From Bacteroidia bacterium (GTDB lineage: Bacteria; Bacteroidota; Bacteroidia; J057; JADKCL01): a DNA stretch of 64,000 bases. A program made the translations under genes and the position numbers. Below, piece after piece: positions 47,899 through 57,545 of this stretch. Numbering within the stretch: position 1 is the stretch's first letter; each line of letters starts with the position of its first letter. The notes beneath the pieces were generated by a model. The model was given only the letters and a program-made list of their open reading frames with translations. It ran no database searches and was not told where the DNA came from. Location: assembly GCA_020635905.1 (NCBI GenBank), contig JACJYV010000009.1, positions 372,001 to 436,000 on the forward strand, in the 5' to 3' direction.

Positions 47899-50231
47899 CC
47901 CGGATTCACCATCACATCACCCAAATTCAGCTCAAATCCGCCGAAAATGGTCATTGTAGGAGCGGGGTTATAATATTTCATGCCGAAGGCATTCAATGCG
48001 TAAAAGGACGAATAGTGCGCATTCAGGAGGTTGCTGCCGCCCAGGTAGAGGTTGAGGGAGTGGCGGTGCGTGATTTCGGTATAATAATTGAGGCGGGCAT
48101 TGAGCAAAAAGACTGGCGCGGCGTAATCCTGGTTGGCATCGTCGAGGGGGATGGAGCCCAGATAACGGCCGGAAATATGGGTCGAAAATCCTGCGGGAAA
48201 TTTGGCGTCCACCCCGCCATTCAGAGTCACAGACGGTATGCCAGGAACCTGATTTCCGGTGAAATCCTGGGCAGTTTTGATGTAATCTCCATAATGGTAA
48301 CGGTTCAGGCTGCCCGAAAGCCAGGGCCGGATCAGCCAGATGGGAAATTTGGGACGGCTGTCCTCACCTAGCGGCGCATGGTATTCATACAAAAACATGA
48401 ATTCGGCGCCCGCCTGCTGCACATCTCCCGTATTCTGGTATTCCGTAAAGGCAGACACGGTGTAGTAGGGAATGATGGCATTTTTGAGCGGGGTGTAGTA
48501 CACATCGAGGCTGAACATGAGTAACCTGCGGAAAAAGAGGGCTTTGCAGCCCAGTTCATAATTGGTGCTGCGCTCGGCGGTCAGGGTGGTGTTCAGGGCG
48601 GCATTTTCCAGTTGCAATTCCCATAAAGTGGGCGGCGCAAAGCCCTGACTGTACTGGGCATGCAGGGAAAAATTATCTCCCAGATCCTTGCGCAGGGCGA
48701 TTCGGGGCGCCACCACGGGGGCAAAGCTGCGGTTGAGGCTGTTGTCAATCGAATCGGCCAGGTAGTGGTCCTGCAGATCATAGGTGAGGCCGTTGAGGCT
48801 GCTGCCCAGCACCAGACTGAATTGCCAGGGCAGATTCAGTTCGGCCTGCGCGAAGCCGAGAGATTGGGTGCTGCGCACCAATCCTGAAAAACGCAAAGGC
48901 CCAGGCTGCCCCAGTTGATTGTCAAACTCCTGAAAATCATTCCATTCGCTTTGCAATTCACCGCCCCAGGTCAGGTTCAGTCTGGTTTTGTTCCAGAGAA
49001 TGTTATATTGCCAGGCAGTCCGGCCACCCAACCCGGCGGCCCGTTCGCGGTTGTAGCCCTGAAAGGCCGTGCTGGTGCCGTAGGGATTGTCTTTGCCGGT
49101 AATATTTCCGTAAACGGAGGTTTCCTGCCTGAAGCGATAGTCGAATTCGGTTTTCCACTGAAAACCCAGGCGGGCCCGCTGCCGCTTTACTGAGGCCTGC
49201 TGATCCACGGAGTAGGGCAGGGCCATGCGCGGATCCTGGTCCACCAGGGCCGGACTCAGGGCACCAGGCAGTTCCCAGTATCCGTCATACAACCAGGCCA
49301 TCAGGTCCAGCGAATGGCCGTGATCCAGGGTTTGTTCAGCCATGGCATACAGCATGGTCTTGCGGTTGGCTTCCTGCTGGCGGTAACCCGCCAGGTGCTG
49401 GTCGATCAGGCCGATCTGCAGTTTGGTATTATGCCTCACATAGTCAAAACGAACCCGGTTGCGCAGGTAACCCCAGTTTCCGTATTCGCCGCCGATGGAA
49501 ACTCTTTTGCGGTAAGTTTTGTATCTGGGGGTAAAAATCTGCATGATTCCGCCCGTTCCGGCTCCGTACAGGCTCCCGTTGGGGCCTTTTTGCACCTCGA
49601 TGCGCTGGGTAAGGGAGGCGTCGGTCAGTTCGAGGGGGGTGGAGCCATCGGGACTGGTGAGGGGGATGGCGTTCCAGTAGGCTTTCACATTGCGCACCCC
49701 GAAGGGGGAGCGAAGCAGGCTGCCGCGGATCGAAAGGCGGTGACTTCCCCCCGGACCGCGTTCGTCCATTTGCACGCCGGGAATCTGGTTGAGGCCGCCG
49801 GCCAGACTTGAAGTGGCACCCCGTTCCAGGTTCATTTTTTCCACCATTTCCATGCTGGCGGGCAATTTGAGCCACCGCGCTCTGGGGCTGGGGGCGGTGA
49901 TCGTATGCACAGGAACCGGGTCCAGGAGGATGACAAAAGGTTTGGGGGGACGTTCAGGAATAATGATTTCCATTTCCCTGTGCGAAATCAGGCGAATGGT
50001 CAATATCTTCCCGGATTCCACCTGAAAAAGTTGAAATTTTCCCTCATCATCGCTGATGGTGCCAATTGGGGGATCCGCATTCAGAACTGACAGCATGGCG
50101 CCGGGTATTTCATCTCCTGTCTCGCTGTCAATCACCTTTCCCTCCAGATCCACCTTGTTTTGGGCCCGGACGATTTGCCCCCAGGCGGTCAGTACAAAGA
50201 GAATGAAGATGGTTGAAATTGCTTTTTTCAT
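47895..50231 (-). CDS. TonB-dependent outer membrane receptor
   Basis: 778 residues: signal peptide (MKKAISTIFILFVLTAWGQIVRAQ), a carboxypeptidase-regulatory-like domain (VIDSETGDEIPGAMLSVLNA), a plug domain (GATSSLAGGLNQIPGVQMDERGPGGSHRLSIRG and VQKGPNGSLYGAGTGGIMQIF), and a beta-barrel to the end. It imports a substrate across the outer membrane using energy from TonB-ExbBD. The substrate cannot be read; there is no SusD partner next to it, so it is probably a siderophore- or metal-type receptor rather than a glycan one. Confidence 0.92.
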   Translation of the reverse strand: MKKAISTIFILFVLTAWGQIVRAQNKVDLEGKVIDSETGDEIPGAMLSVLNADPPIGTISDDEGKFQLFQVESGKILTIRLISHREMEIIIPERPPKPFVILLDPVPVHTITAPSPRARWLKLPASMEMVEKMNLERGATSSLAGGLNQIPGVQMDERGPGGSHRLSIRGSLLRSPFGVRNVKAYWNAIPLTSPDGSTPLELTDASLTQRIEVQKGPNGSLYGAGTGGIMQIFTPRYKTYRKRVSIGGEYGNWGYLRNRVRFDYVRHNTKLQIGLIDQHLAGYRQQEANRKTMLYAMAEQTLDHGHSLDLMAWLYDGYWELPGALSPALVDQDPRMALPYSVDQQASVKRQRARLGFQWKTEFDYRFRQETSVYGNITGKDNPYGTSTAFQGYNRERAAGLGGRTAWQYNILWNKTRLNLTWGGELQSEWNDFQEFDNQLGQPGPLRFSGLVRSTQSLGFAQAELNLPWQFSLVLGSSLNGLTYDLQDHYLADSIDNSLNRSFAPVVAPRIALRKDLGDNFSLHAQYSQGFAPPTLWELQLENAALNTTLTAERSTNYELGCKALFFRRLLMFSLDVYYTPLKNAIIPYYTVSAFTEYQNTGDVQQAGAEFMFLYEYHAPLGEDSRPKFPIWLIRPWLSGSLNRYHYGDYIKTAQDFTGNQVPGIPSVTLNGGVDAKFPAGFSTHISGRYLGSIPLDDANQDYAAPVFLLNARLNYYTEITHRHSLNLYLGGSNLLNAHYSSFYALNAFGMKYYNPAPTMTIFGGFELNLGDVMVNPG

Positions 50232-50267
50232 GCAGAAACCCGGGCGGCAGTTTGGAAAAATAAAAAA

Positions 50268-50287
50268 GCCGGTACAAATATACCGGC
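50268..50287 (-). terminator. Terminator between the SRPBCC gene and the receptor
   Basis: GCCGGTA / TACCGGC with a 6-nt loop, flanked by A6 and T5, so symmetric on both strands. It lies after the stop of the minus-strand gene at 50314. Confidence 0.85.
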
Positions 50288-50313
50288 TTTTTCAATTGGA
50301 AAGGGTCAATTCC

Positions 50314-51312
50314 TTACTCGATCGGGTAATTCACACTGGTCATGATATCCTCGGGCTGAACTGCCTTGGGATCATTCAGGTAAATTTCAAACGGAGGGCC
50401 GTTGACTACATAACCCATGGCCAGAATGTACTCATTGATGGCATTGTGAACGGCTTCCAGACCTTCATAGGGGCCTTTGTGAACCACAGAAAGGGCCTTG
50501 CCGGAGGGACTGTTGGTGGCTTTGATGGTGCCGTTTCCTTCTACTTTGCCTTTCACGGAAATACCACATTCCACATCAATGGTTTCGCCCCAGGTGTACC
50601 ATACAGCCCAGAAAGGACCGTCGGCTTCATTTCCCTGGGCCGTCAGGTAGCCCTGGAGGGAGCTCATCATATTGGCAAAATCCTCAGACATATTCTCCTG
50701 GGTAGTGGTCTGACGGATGGAAATGGAAGGTTTGCCGGTGAAATTTTCAATTTTTGCATCCAGGTTGGGAAGGGGAGGCATGGCTTCACAAACTGTTTTC
50801 AGTTTAGCCAGACCTTTTTCATAATCCGGGCCCAACAGACCGTCCATCAGCAGGTTGAAAAGGCGGCCAAGGGGATTCACTCCCACTTTATCACCCAGGA
50901 AGCCCCAGGTAACTTTGGTTCCACCTTCAGCTTCCTCAAAAGTAAAGGATGCATTGGCTTTGCCCATTTCTCCAAAATCCATTTCGTCCTCAATGCGGGC
51001 CATGCCTTCCACACTGGTGTGGGTCAGTTTGCCAGAACCTACATCTTTATTGCCTTCCCAGCTAAACCAGGCGCCGGTTCCTTCGGGATTTTCGCTGAAG
51101 GTGTATTTGGCGGTAGTGTCTTTTTCGTACCAGGGGCTCCATTTCTGCCAGTTCTTTACGTTGTTCACCTGGTTGAAGACCACAGGCAGGGCAGCATTGA
51201 TGGTGGTGGTACGCTCAATTTTTGCCTGATTGGGGGCAATGACCATCATCAGCAGCGTAAATACGGCTCCGATCACGATCAATCCAATCAGAATTTTTTT
51301 CAATGTTTTCAT
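50314..51312 (-). CDS. SRPBCC + GyrI-like domain protein
   Basis: 332 residues from the ATG at 51312, preferred because it begins an N-terminal TM or signal segment (MKTLKKILIGLIVIGAVFTLLMMVIAP). The region to about 180 is SRPBCC-like (TTTINAALPVVFNQVNNVKNWQKWSPW; WGFLGDKVG). The rest is GyrI-like (ALSVVHKGPYEGLEAVHNAINEYILAMGY). Such fusions are membrane-tethered small-molecule-binding proteins of unknown ligand. A TATATTTG element lies at 51359-51352. Confidence 0.82.
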   Translation of the reverse strand: MKTLKKILIGLIVIGAVFTLLMMVIAPNQAKIERTTTINAALPVVFNQVNNVKNWQKWSPWYEKDTTAKYTFSENPEGTGAWFSWEGNKDVGSGKLTHTSVEGMARIEDEMDFGEMGKANASFTFEEAEGGTKVTWGFLGDKVGVNPLGRLFNLLMDGLLGPDYEKGLAKLKTVCEAMPPLPNLDAKIENFTGKPSISIRQTTTQENMSEDFANMMSSLQGYLTAQGNEADGPFWAVWYTWGETIDVECGISVKGKVEGNGTIKATNSPSGKALSVVHKGPYEGLEAVHNAINEYILAMGYVVNGPPFEIYLNDPKAVQPEDIMTSVNYPIE

Positions 51313-51351
51313 TTTTAAAAGTGGATTAGGGATGTGTTTAAATTTTGCCTG

Positions 51352-51359
51352 CAAATATA
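51352..51359 (-). promoter_or_regulatory. -7 promoter element TATATTTG
   Basis: A minus-strand match to TAnnTTTG, 40 bp before the SRPBCC/GyrI-like gene start. Confidence 0.4.
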
Positions 51360-51627
51360 CAAAAAAGATGGATTTGTAAAGAAGTTGGAAGTGGGCGGTT
51401 TGGGGGGATTTTTTGGGGAAATTTTAAGGCGGAGTAAACAAAAAAGATTTTGAACGCAAAGGCCGCAAAGATTTTTTGCCCGCGTTTCGCAAGTTGAAGA
51501 GGGCAAAGGCCCCAAAGCCAGAAAGCACAAAAAACCGTTTAGCTTGGCGTCCTTTGCCACCCCAACCCACGAACCGCAGAAAACAACCCTTTTGCGACCT
51601 TAGCGTTACCTGCAAATCCCCAATCCC

Positions 51628-54414
51628 TCATTTCTCCTTCTTTTTGATCTCCAGGGGGATTTCGGCTTTGGCTTTGCCCGCCTGCAGGCTCAGGGTGTAT
51701 TTCCCCACCGCAGGCCAGGATTTTTTGTCGTTGCTTCCCAGATTTAGGTCCAGACTCAGGCTTTGGAATCCCTTTTCGCCACTGCCAGCATAGGTTTTCA
51801 GCACTTTTCCTGATTCGTCTTTCCATTCGATTTTGACATCTTTGCCTGCCTGTCCTGCATACCACCTGACCTTTACTTTGGGTTCTTTGGGGATGGAGTA
51901 GGGATGTTCTTTTTTGCCCCATTCCTTCGACCAGGTAAGGCTGAGTTTATCCCAGGTGAGCAGATCCTGAGCCAGATTCGCGCCAGCCACTTTTTGCAGC
52001 GGCTCGATATCGAGCACAAACACGCTGCGCCCATGTGAGCCCACCACCAGTTCCTTCGCCCGGGCCTGAATCACCAGGTCGTACATGGCCACATTGGGCA
52101 ATTGGGTAACGATTTCCCAGCTTTTGCCCCCGTCCAGGCTGGCAAAAAGGGCATGATCCTGCCCGCAAAAGAGCAATTCCGGGTTGACAGGATCCTGAAT
52201 GATGCAATTTACCCCGTCTTCGGGCAGGTTGCCTTTGATCGATTGCCAGGTTTTGCCCAGGTCAGTGGTTTTGTAGAGATAGGTGGCAAAATTGTCATTT
52301 CGGTAACCCGTCAGCGATACGAAGGCCGTTTTTTCCTGGTGGGGAGAGGCAAATACCTTGCTCACCCACAAATTGGCGGGAAGACCCGCGCTGACATTGA
52401 GCCAGTTCAGGCCCCCATCGGGGGTCACCTGCACATTCCCGTCGTCTGTGCCGACCCAGATAAGGCCAAACCTGAGCGGACTTTCAGCGATGGTGCTGAT
52501 GGTGGAGTAGGGCACATTGCCCTGAGATTTGTTTTGGGTGAGATCGGGACTGATGGTCTGGAAATTATCCCCCATATCCAGACTGCGGAAAAGGTACTGA
52601 CTGCCCATGTACACGATTTCAGGGGTGTGGGGGCTGGTTACCACGGGGGTACGCCAGTTGAAGCGGTATTTGGGTTGGCCGATGTCGTGTTTGGGAGTAA
52701 TGTATTTGGGCTCGCCGCCCTTGCGATCCAGGCGGTAATAATGCCCAAACTGATAACCCGTGTACACCAGATCGGGGTTGCGGTGGTCGAGAGCCACAAA
52801 CATGCCGTCGCCGCCAAAGAGGCGGCTCCAGTATTTGCCCTGGTTGGGGCGGAAGTTGGAAGGTGCCATATAGACTCCATTGTCCTGCAGGCCGCCGTAA
52901 ACGTTGTAATTGGGCTTGGCATCATCGACCGCTACTGTGTAAAATTGACCCACGGGCATATTATTGAGGTGATTCCAGTGTCCGCCCCGGTCATAGCTCT
53001 GATACAGTCCGCCGTCATTGCCCAGCAGCACATGGTCTGCATCCTTGGGGTTAAACCACAGATCGTGGTGATCCACGTGGATATCTGCGGTATCCAGGCG
53101 GCTCCAGGTCTTGCCTGCATCACCCGATTTCAACAGGGGAACCCCATAAATGTAAATCTCATTGGGGTTGTCGGGCGCCACCCGGATTTGCCCAAAGTAG
53201 TACCCATAGGTGTAAAAAATGCCGGTCAGCAACTCGTCGTGGGTGCGGGTCCAGGTCTGGCCCAGGTCATTGGAGCGATAGACTTCCGTGCCCTTGATGG
53301 CTGCGCTGAACAGGGCTTCATTGGCATCGCCAAAGTAGCCGGCAAGGTCTTTGGGGGTGTATTTTCCGTCCTGCACATCCTGCTTCACCAGCTCGCCCGT
53401 GTACTTTTGGGGGAAGCCCATGTCCCGCAGAAAAGTGTCCAGCTTTTCATTCTTTATTTCAAGGAAGCTGCTTTCATTCATCTTGCCTAATTGGGTGATA
53501 GTCAGGCCACAAATGGTGTCTTCCTTCAGTAAAGATTCTTCCTTTTCCTGGTTGTCCACCACGGCATAGAGAAAGCCGGGCACCGAGTTGGAAATGGCCA
53601 GACCGATGCGGCCGGTTTTGGCGGTTTGCGGAAATCCGTTCACGGATTTTTTCCAGGTCAGTCCTCCGTCATGGGAGGCATAAATGGCAGAGCCGCTGCC
53701 TTCGCCTGTAAACTGCCAGGCTTTGCGGATGCGGTCCCAGGAGGCGGCCCAGAGACGGTTGGGGTCATTGGGATCGACCACCAGGTCGATGATGCCGGTG
53801 CGGCTATTCACAAACAGGGTTTTCTTCCAGGTTTTACCTCCGTCAGAGGTTTTATAGACTCCGCGGTCTTCGTTTTCAGAATACAGGGCTCCCATGGCGG
53901 CCACCCAGGCCGTATTTTCGTCCGTAGGATGGCACACCACCCGGCCAATGTGCTGGGTTTGAGCGAGTCCCAGGTGGGTCCAGCTTTTGCCTCCATCCGT
54001 ACTTTTATACACTCCGTTGCCCGCGTAGCTTGAGCGGCTGCTGTTATTTTCTCCCGTTCCCACCCAGATATGGTCAGGATTGGCAGGCGAAAGGGCCAGA
54101 TCGCCAATCCCTAAAGCTCCCTGGTGGTCGAAGACTGGTTCAAAGGTGCCGCCATTGGTGGTGGTTTTGAAAATGCCACCTGAGGCGTAGCCGAGGTAAA
54201 AGGTATTGGGGTCGCGGGGATCCACCTCGATGTCCGTAATCCGACCGCCCTGCACGGTGGGCCCGATATTGCGGACAGGGTAGTTTTTCAGGAGAGATTT
54301 GTCACGGAAGGAGGAAAGCTGGGGTGCCGGGCTGGTGGGGGCAGGTGAATTTTGCGCCTGAAGGGAAAATACCATGGCCAATCCAATGATCAGCAGGAGA
54401 ATAGTTTTCGTCAT
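51628..54414 (-). CDS. Secreted sortilin/BNR-repeat beta-propeller protein
   Basis: 928 residues with a signal peptide (MTKTILLLIIGLAMVFSLQAQ). The body is made of repeated Asp-box motifs of the BNR/sortilin (VPS10) type: GVYKSTDGGKSWTHLG, RGVYKTSDGGKTWKKT, IYASHDGGLTWKKS and so on, giving a large beta-propeller. The C-terminal 100 residues form a separate beta domain without a clear T9SS tail. In Bacteroidota, such proteins are secreted and may bind or act on glycans or peptides; there is no catalytic evidence here. The region 51355-51627 has only short repeat-like words. Confidence 0.88.
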   Translation of the reverse strand: MTKTILLLIIGLAMVFSLQAQNSPAPTSPAPQLSSFRDKSLLKNYPVRNIGPTVQGGRITDIEVDPRDPNTFYLGYASGGIFKTTTNGGTFEPVFDHQGALGIGDLALSPANPDHIWVGTGENNSSRSSYAGNGVYKSTDGGKSWTHLGLAQTQHIGRVVCHPTDENTAWVAAMGALYSENEDRGVYKTSDGGKTWKKTLFVNSRTGIIDLVVDPNDPNRLWAASWDRIRKAWQFTGEGSGSAIYASHDGGLTWKKSVNGFPQTAKTGRIGLAISNSVPGFLYAVVDNQEKEESLLKEDTICGLTITQLGKMNESSFLEIKNEKLDTFLRDMGFPQKYTGELVKQDVQDGKYTPKDLAGYFGDANEALFSAAIKGTEVYRSNDLGQTWTRTHDELLTGIFYTYGYYFGQIRVAPDNPNEIYIYGVPLLKSGDAGKTWSRLDTADIHVDHHDLWFNPKDADHVLLGNDGGLYQSYDRGGHWNHLNNMPVGQFYTVAVDDAKPNYNVYGGLQDNGVYMAPSNFRPNQGKYWSRLFGGDGMFVALDHRNPDLVYTGYQFGHYYRLDRKGGEPKYITPKHDIGQPKYRFNWRTPVVTSPHTPEIVYMGSQYLFRSLDMGDNFQTISPDLTQNKSQGNVPYSTISTIAESPLRFGLIWVGTDDGNVQVTPDGGLNWLNVSAGLPANLWVSKVFASPHQEKTAFVSLTGYRNDNFATYLYKTTDLGKTWQSIKGNLPEDGVNCIIQDPVNPELLFCGQDHALFASLDGGKSWEIVTQLPNVAMYDLVIQARAKELVVGSHGRSVFVLDIEPLQKVAGANLAQDLLTWDKLSLTWSKEWGKKEHPYSIPKEPKVKVRWYAGQAGKDVKIEWKDESGKVLKTYAGSGEKGFQSLSLDLNLGSNDKKSWPAVGKYTLSLQAGKAKAEIPLEIKKKEK

Positions 54415-54847
54415 GGTGCAAAGTTAATAATTCCGCGAAAGCGGGAGTTGATTTTTGCTGAATTGTAAAGGCGGGAGCAGGGTAAGGCAGAGTTCGCCAA
54501 GATTTTTTGACCCTCCTTAGTGCTTTCAGATTACCGTCAACTTAGGGGAAATTTTACCACAGAGATCACAGAGAACACAGAGAATCAGTGATTTATGTTT
54601 TTATTCCCAATAAAGATAATGCAAAATAATTGAAGACACAGAGCATTTTCACCAGTATTGCTCTGTGAACTCTTCCGTTTTGTGCCCGGAAATCCTCCCT
54701 GCCCTGAAAAGGCAGACGTTCGACCACAGCGCGGTCGCATTAAAAAACCATATCGCAAATTCAATTGGTGTGGAGTGCGGGTAAGTTTTTGCAGGATTCG
54801 CTTTGGTAACCAGAATTTAATTGGCTTATTTAACCTGAACCCTTTAA
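54415..54847. other. Intergenic region with CACAGAGA-type words
   Basis: No gene is seen. It contains short words of the ACCACAGAGATCACAGAGAA type (54553-54590), common in intergenic regions of this phylum, and a TAACTTTG promoter-like element on the minus strand (54426-54419), 5 bp before the start of the propeller gene. Confidence 0.6.
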
Positions 54848-56512
54848 ATGTTCAAGATGACAATGCGTGCGTTTACCCTGATGATTTTGCTTGGATTGGG
54901 AATGCTGATTGCCCGGGCCCAGGGAGTTGAGATTGCGAAAAAATCCACTTACGAGGGACAGTACCTTCACCTGGTCGAGATGGCTGATGGAGGCTTCATC
55001 GCAGCGGGGGAGAATTCCAACCCCGGAAACTGGCAATGGAAGCCCCGGATTCACGCTTTTGATTCCAATGGAGTGTTTCGCTGGGAAATCATCCCCACAG
55101 CCTGGCCGGTCGAAGTGGGAAGAATCACGGATCTGGAAGCCACTCCCGATGGGAATTTCCTCGCGACAGGCTACTCTTCGGGCTGTGATTACGAATTCAT
55201 CAAGCAGTACTTGTGCAAGTTCACCCCCAATGGCACAGTACTCTGGGAAAAAAAGTATCGTCTGTTCTATGGATTTGGCTACGGGGAATGTGAGGTAATT
55301 CAACATAATTCCGGGGATATTTACCTGTCTTACAGACACTTACTACTAAGGGCCAACGGTACAGGAGACAGCCTTTCTCTGGACAGTACCGCCCTCGGCT
55401 CCATCCATCAGATTCGCGAAAGCTCAAACGGGGGCATTCTCCTGGCCTGTGATTACGGGGTGGAATTAAGGGGTACCAATCTGCAACTGATCAACGGGGT
55501 GAATTTTCCGTTTCCTGTAACTGAACTGGTGCCTGAAGCAAACGGGGGAGCCGTGATTCTGGCTCAGACTGGCCTGGCCCGGCTGGATTCTGGCCTGCAA
55601 ACCGTGGCAGATACTATTTTACCCCAATCGGGTTGTTTTGGTCTGGAAAGGTATAATGGAAATTATTTTCTGGGCTATGCATCCGGATTTCTTCAGGTGG
55701 ACAGTCTATTTGGCGTAATTCAGGATCAACCTTATTCCAATCTCAGTCCTATGGTCTGTAACGATGTGATTTTCTCCCGTGGCATGGCCATCAATGCAGG
55801 CTACCATTCAGACTATCAAGCGGAAACCCACGCGGTCAAATCATTCAGCCTGAGCAACGGAACCGGGATCAATCCTGCTTTGGATGTGGCCATTGTCGAT
55901 TTTATCGCCGGACCTGTTAACGTAAGTCAGTCTGGTTTTGGGAGTTACGACCTCAGTTTTCAACCCGAAGCAAAGGTGGTAAATCTGGGGAATTCTGTAT
56001 ATGAGGTCTCAGTCAGTGTTGATTTCGGGCAGTTTTTTATTTGTGGAAAGTCTGCCTATACGGCCTGGTCAGGCCCGGTTTCCCTCGGTCCGGGTGATAC
56101 GGTCACCATTCCATTTGGGAATATATTTATGTACGGCCTTCCCCCCGGCTTCCTGAACAATTTTTGCTTTCCGGTCTGGACTTCTGCTCCCAATAATCAG
56201 TTTGATAAAGTGCCTGGCAATGACGGAAGTACCTTTTGTCTGGACAGCCTGCTGGGCCTGAAAGATGGGATTTATTTTGATTTGCAAATTTTCCCCAACC
56301 CGACCCGCGATCGGTTATTTCTGGAAGGCCTTCCCACGGACGGAAATCCCACTCAAATCTTTCTTTATACGGCCAGAGGTGAACGGGTAAGAAATGAAAC
56401 CATCGCCAGGGAGGGGCTGATCCTGAATCTGGCTGACCTGCCCGCTGGCTTGTATTTACTGGAGATCTGCAGGGAGGAAGGGAAAATTTTCCGGAAAATT
56501 CTGAAGGAGTGA
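54848..56512 (+). CDS. Secreted protein with T9SS sorting domain
   Basis: 554 residues; possible starts are the ATGs at 54848, 54857 and 54863. A signal peptide ends near IARAQGVE. The N-terminal 300 residues have short repeats of the 'GGFIAAGENSN' and 'GNFLATGYSSG' type, like a delta-60/beta-propeller repeat of secreted Bacteroidota proteins. An all-beta domain (CARDB-like, PGDTVTIPFG) and a T9SS sorting domain (IFPNPTRDRLFLEG ... GLYLLEICREEGKIFRKIL) follow. Surface or extracellular; function unknown. Confidence 0.82.
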   Translation: MFKMTMRAFTLMILLGLGMLIARAQGVEIAKKSTYEGQYLHLVEMADGGFIAAGENSNPGNWQWKPRIHAFDSNGVFRWEIIPTAWPVEVGRITDLEATPDGNFLATGYSSGCDYEFIKQYLCKFTPNGTVLWEKKYRLFYGFGYGECEVIQHNSGDIYLSYRHLLLRANGTGDSLSLDSTALGSIHQIRESSNGGILLACDYGVELRGTNLQLINGVNFPFPVTELVPEANGGAVILAQTGLARLDSGLQTVADTILPQSGCFGLERYNGNYFLGYASGFLQVDSLFGVIQDQPYSNLSPMVCNDVIFSRGMAINAGYHSDYQAETHAVKSFSLSNGTGINPALDVAIVDFIAGPVNVSQSGFGSYDLSFQPEAKVVNLGNSVYEVSVSVDFGQFFICGKSAYTAWSGPVSLGPGDTVTIPFGNIFMYGLPPGFLNNFCFPVWTSAPNNQFDKVPGNDGSTFCLDSLLGLKDGIYFDLQIFPNPTRDRLFLEGLPTDGNPTQIFLYTARGERVRNETIAREGLILNLADLPAGLYLLEICREEGKIFRKILKE

Positions 56513-56585
56513 TTTGGACGGGAAAAGGATGCTTACGCCCCAAACAACCTTGCTGAAAAAGGGTTATCTTGCCTAAAAACTTTAT

Positions 56586-57545
56586 ATGTCCAAAGAACAT
56601 CAGTTCAGAAAAGATGATCCTGGCTTTGGGGAGCGCTATTCGAGGAAAACGAAGCGGGTGATCAATCCCGACGGCACCTTCAACGTGATCAAGAAAGGGA
56701 CCCAGTTCAGTTTTCGGGATGCCTACCTGATGATGGTCAATATGTCCTGGAAACATTTTCTGGGAATGGTGGTGCTGATCTATCTGGGAATCAATGCCTT
56801 TTTTGCCTGTATATACCTGGTGATCGGGGTCGAAAATCTGCTGGGGGGAAGTGAGCCCATTCCGGGAGGAAAATTTCTCAATGCATTTTTCTTCAGCGTG
56901 CAGACCTTTACTACGGTGGGTTACGGTGGTATGTCGCCCTCGGGCCTTTGGTGCAATATCGTGGCTTCCATTGAAGCCTTGTGCGGCCTGCTGGGCTTTG
57001 CCCTGGCTTCAGGCTTATTGTACGGGCGGTTTTCCAAACCCTCGGCCCGCATCAAATACAGCAAAAACCTGCTGATTGCGCCTTTTCGGGGTGAATCTGC
57101 CCTTATGTTTCGCATGGCCAACTTCCGCCGCAACCTGCTGCTCAACATTGAAGTGCAGGTCATGGTCATGTTTACAGACCGGACCGGAGGCGAGTTCAAA
57201 AGGAGTTTCTTTGAGCTCGAACTGGAACGGAAAAAAATCTATTTCTTCCCCCTGACCTGGACGGTGGTGCATGCCATCGACACCTCAAGTCCCCTTTATG
57301 GTAAAACGGTGGAAGACTTTGAAAAAGAGGACATTGAGATACTGGTCTCGGTAAAGGGCTTTGACGATACCTTCAGCCAGGAGGTACATTCCCGCTATTC
57401 TTACAAGTTTCAGGAATTTGTGTACGGGGCCAAATTTCTGCCTGCATTTACCCCGGATGAAGAAGGCAATATTGTGCTGGACCTGGACAAACTTGACGAT
57501 TTTGCCCCCATGAAAATTGAATTAAAAACACCTGAACTCCCATGA
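56586..57545 (+). CDS. Inward-rectifier (Kir-type) potassium channel
   Basis: 319 residues. An N-terminal slide-helix region and two TM helices (about 58-82 and 118-145) flank the K+ selectivity filter TTVGYGG (about 107-113). Residues from about 150 form the beta-rich cytoplasmic Kir domain (NLLIAPFRGESALMFRMANFRRNLLLNIEVQV, TWTVVHAIDTSSPLYGKT). This is the KirBac layout, a tetrameric inner membrane K+ channel. Its stop overlaps the start of the next gene (ATGA). Confidence 0.93.
   Translation: MSKEHQFRKDDPGFGERYSRKTKRVINPDGTFNVIKKGTQFSFRDAYLMMVNMSWKHFLGMVVLIYLGINAFFACIYLVIGVENLLGGSEPIPGGKFLNAFFFSVQTFTTVGYGGMSPSGLWCNIVASIEALCGLLGFALASGLLYGRFSKPSARIKYSKNLLIAPFRGESALMFRMANFRRNLLLNIEVQVMVMFTDRTGGEFKRSFFELELERKKIYFFPLTWTVVHAIDTSSPLYGKTVEDFEKEDIEILVSVKGFDDTFSQEVHSRYSYKFQEFVYGAKFLPAFTPDEEGNIVLDLDKLDDFAPMKIELKTPELP

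Noticed and set aside
50056..51318. A 420-codon plus-strand frame over two minus-strand genes and a terminator
   Set aside because: It crosses a clear terminator (50268-50287) and two well-supported genes.
52102..53490. A 462-codon plus-strand frame opposite the propeller protein
   Set aside because: It is an antisense shadow of the well-supported Asp-box protein; it has no domain and an odd composition.
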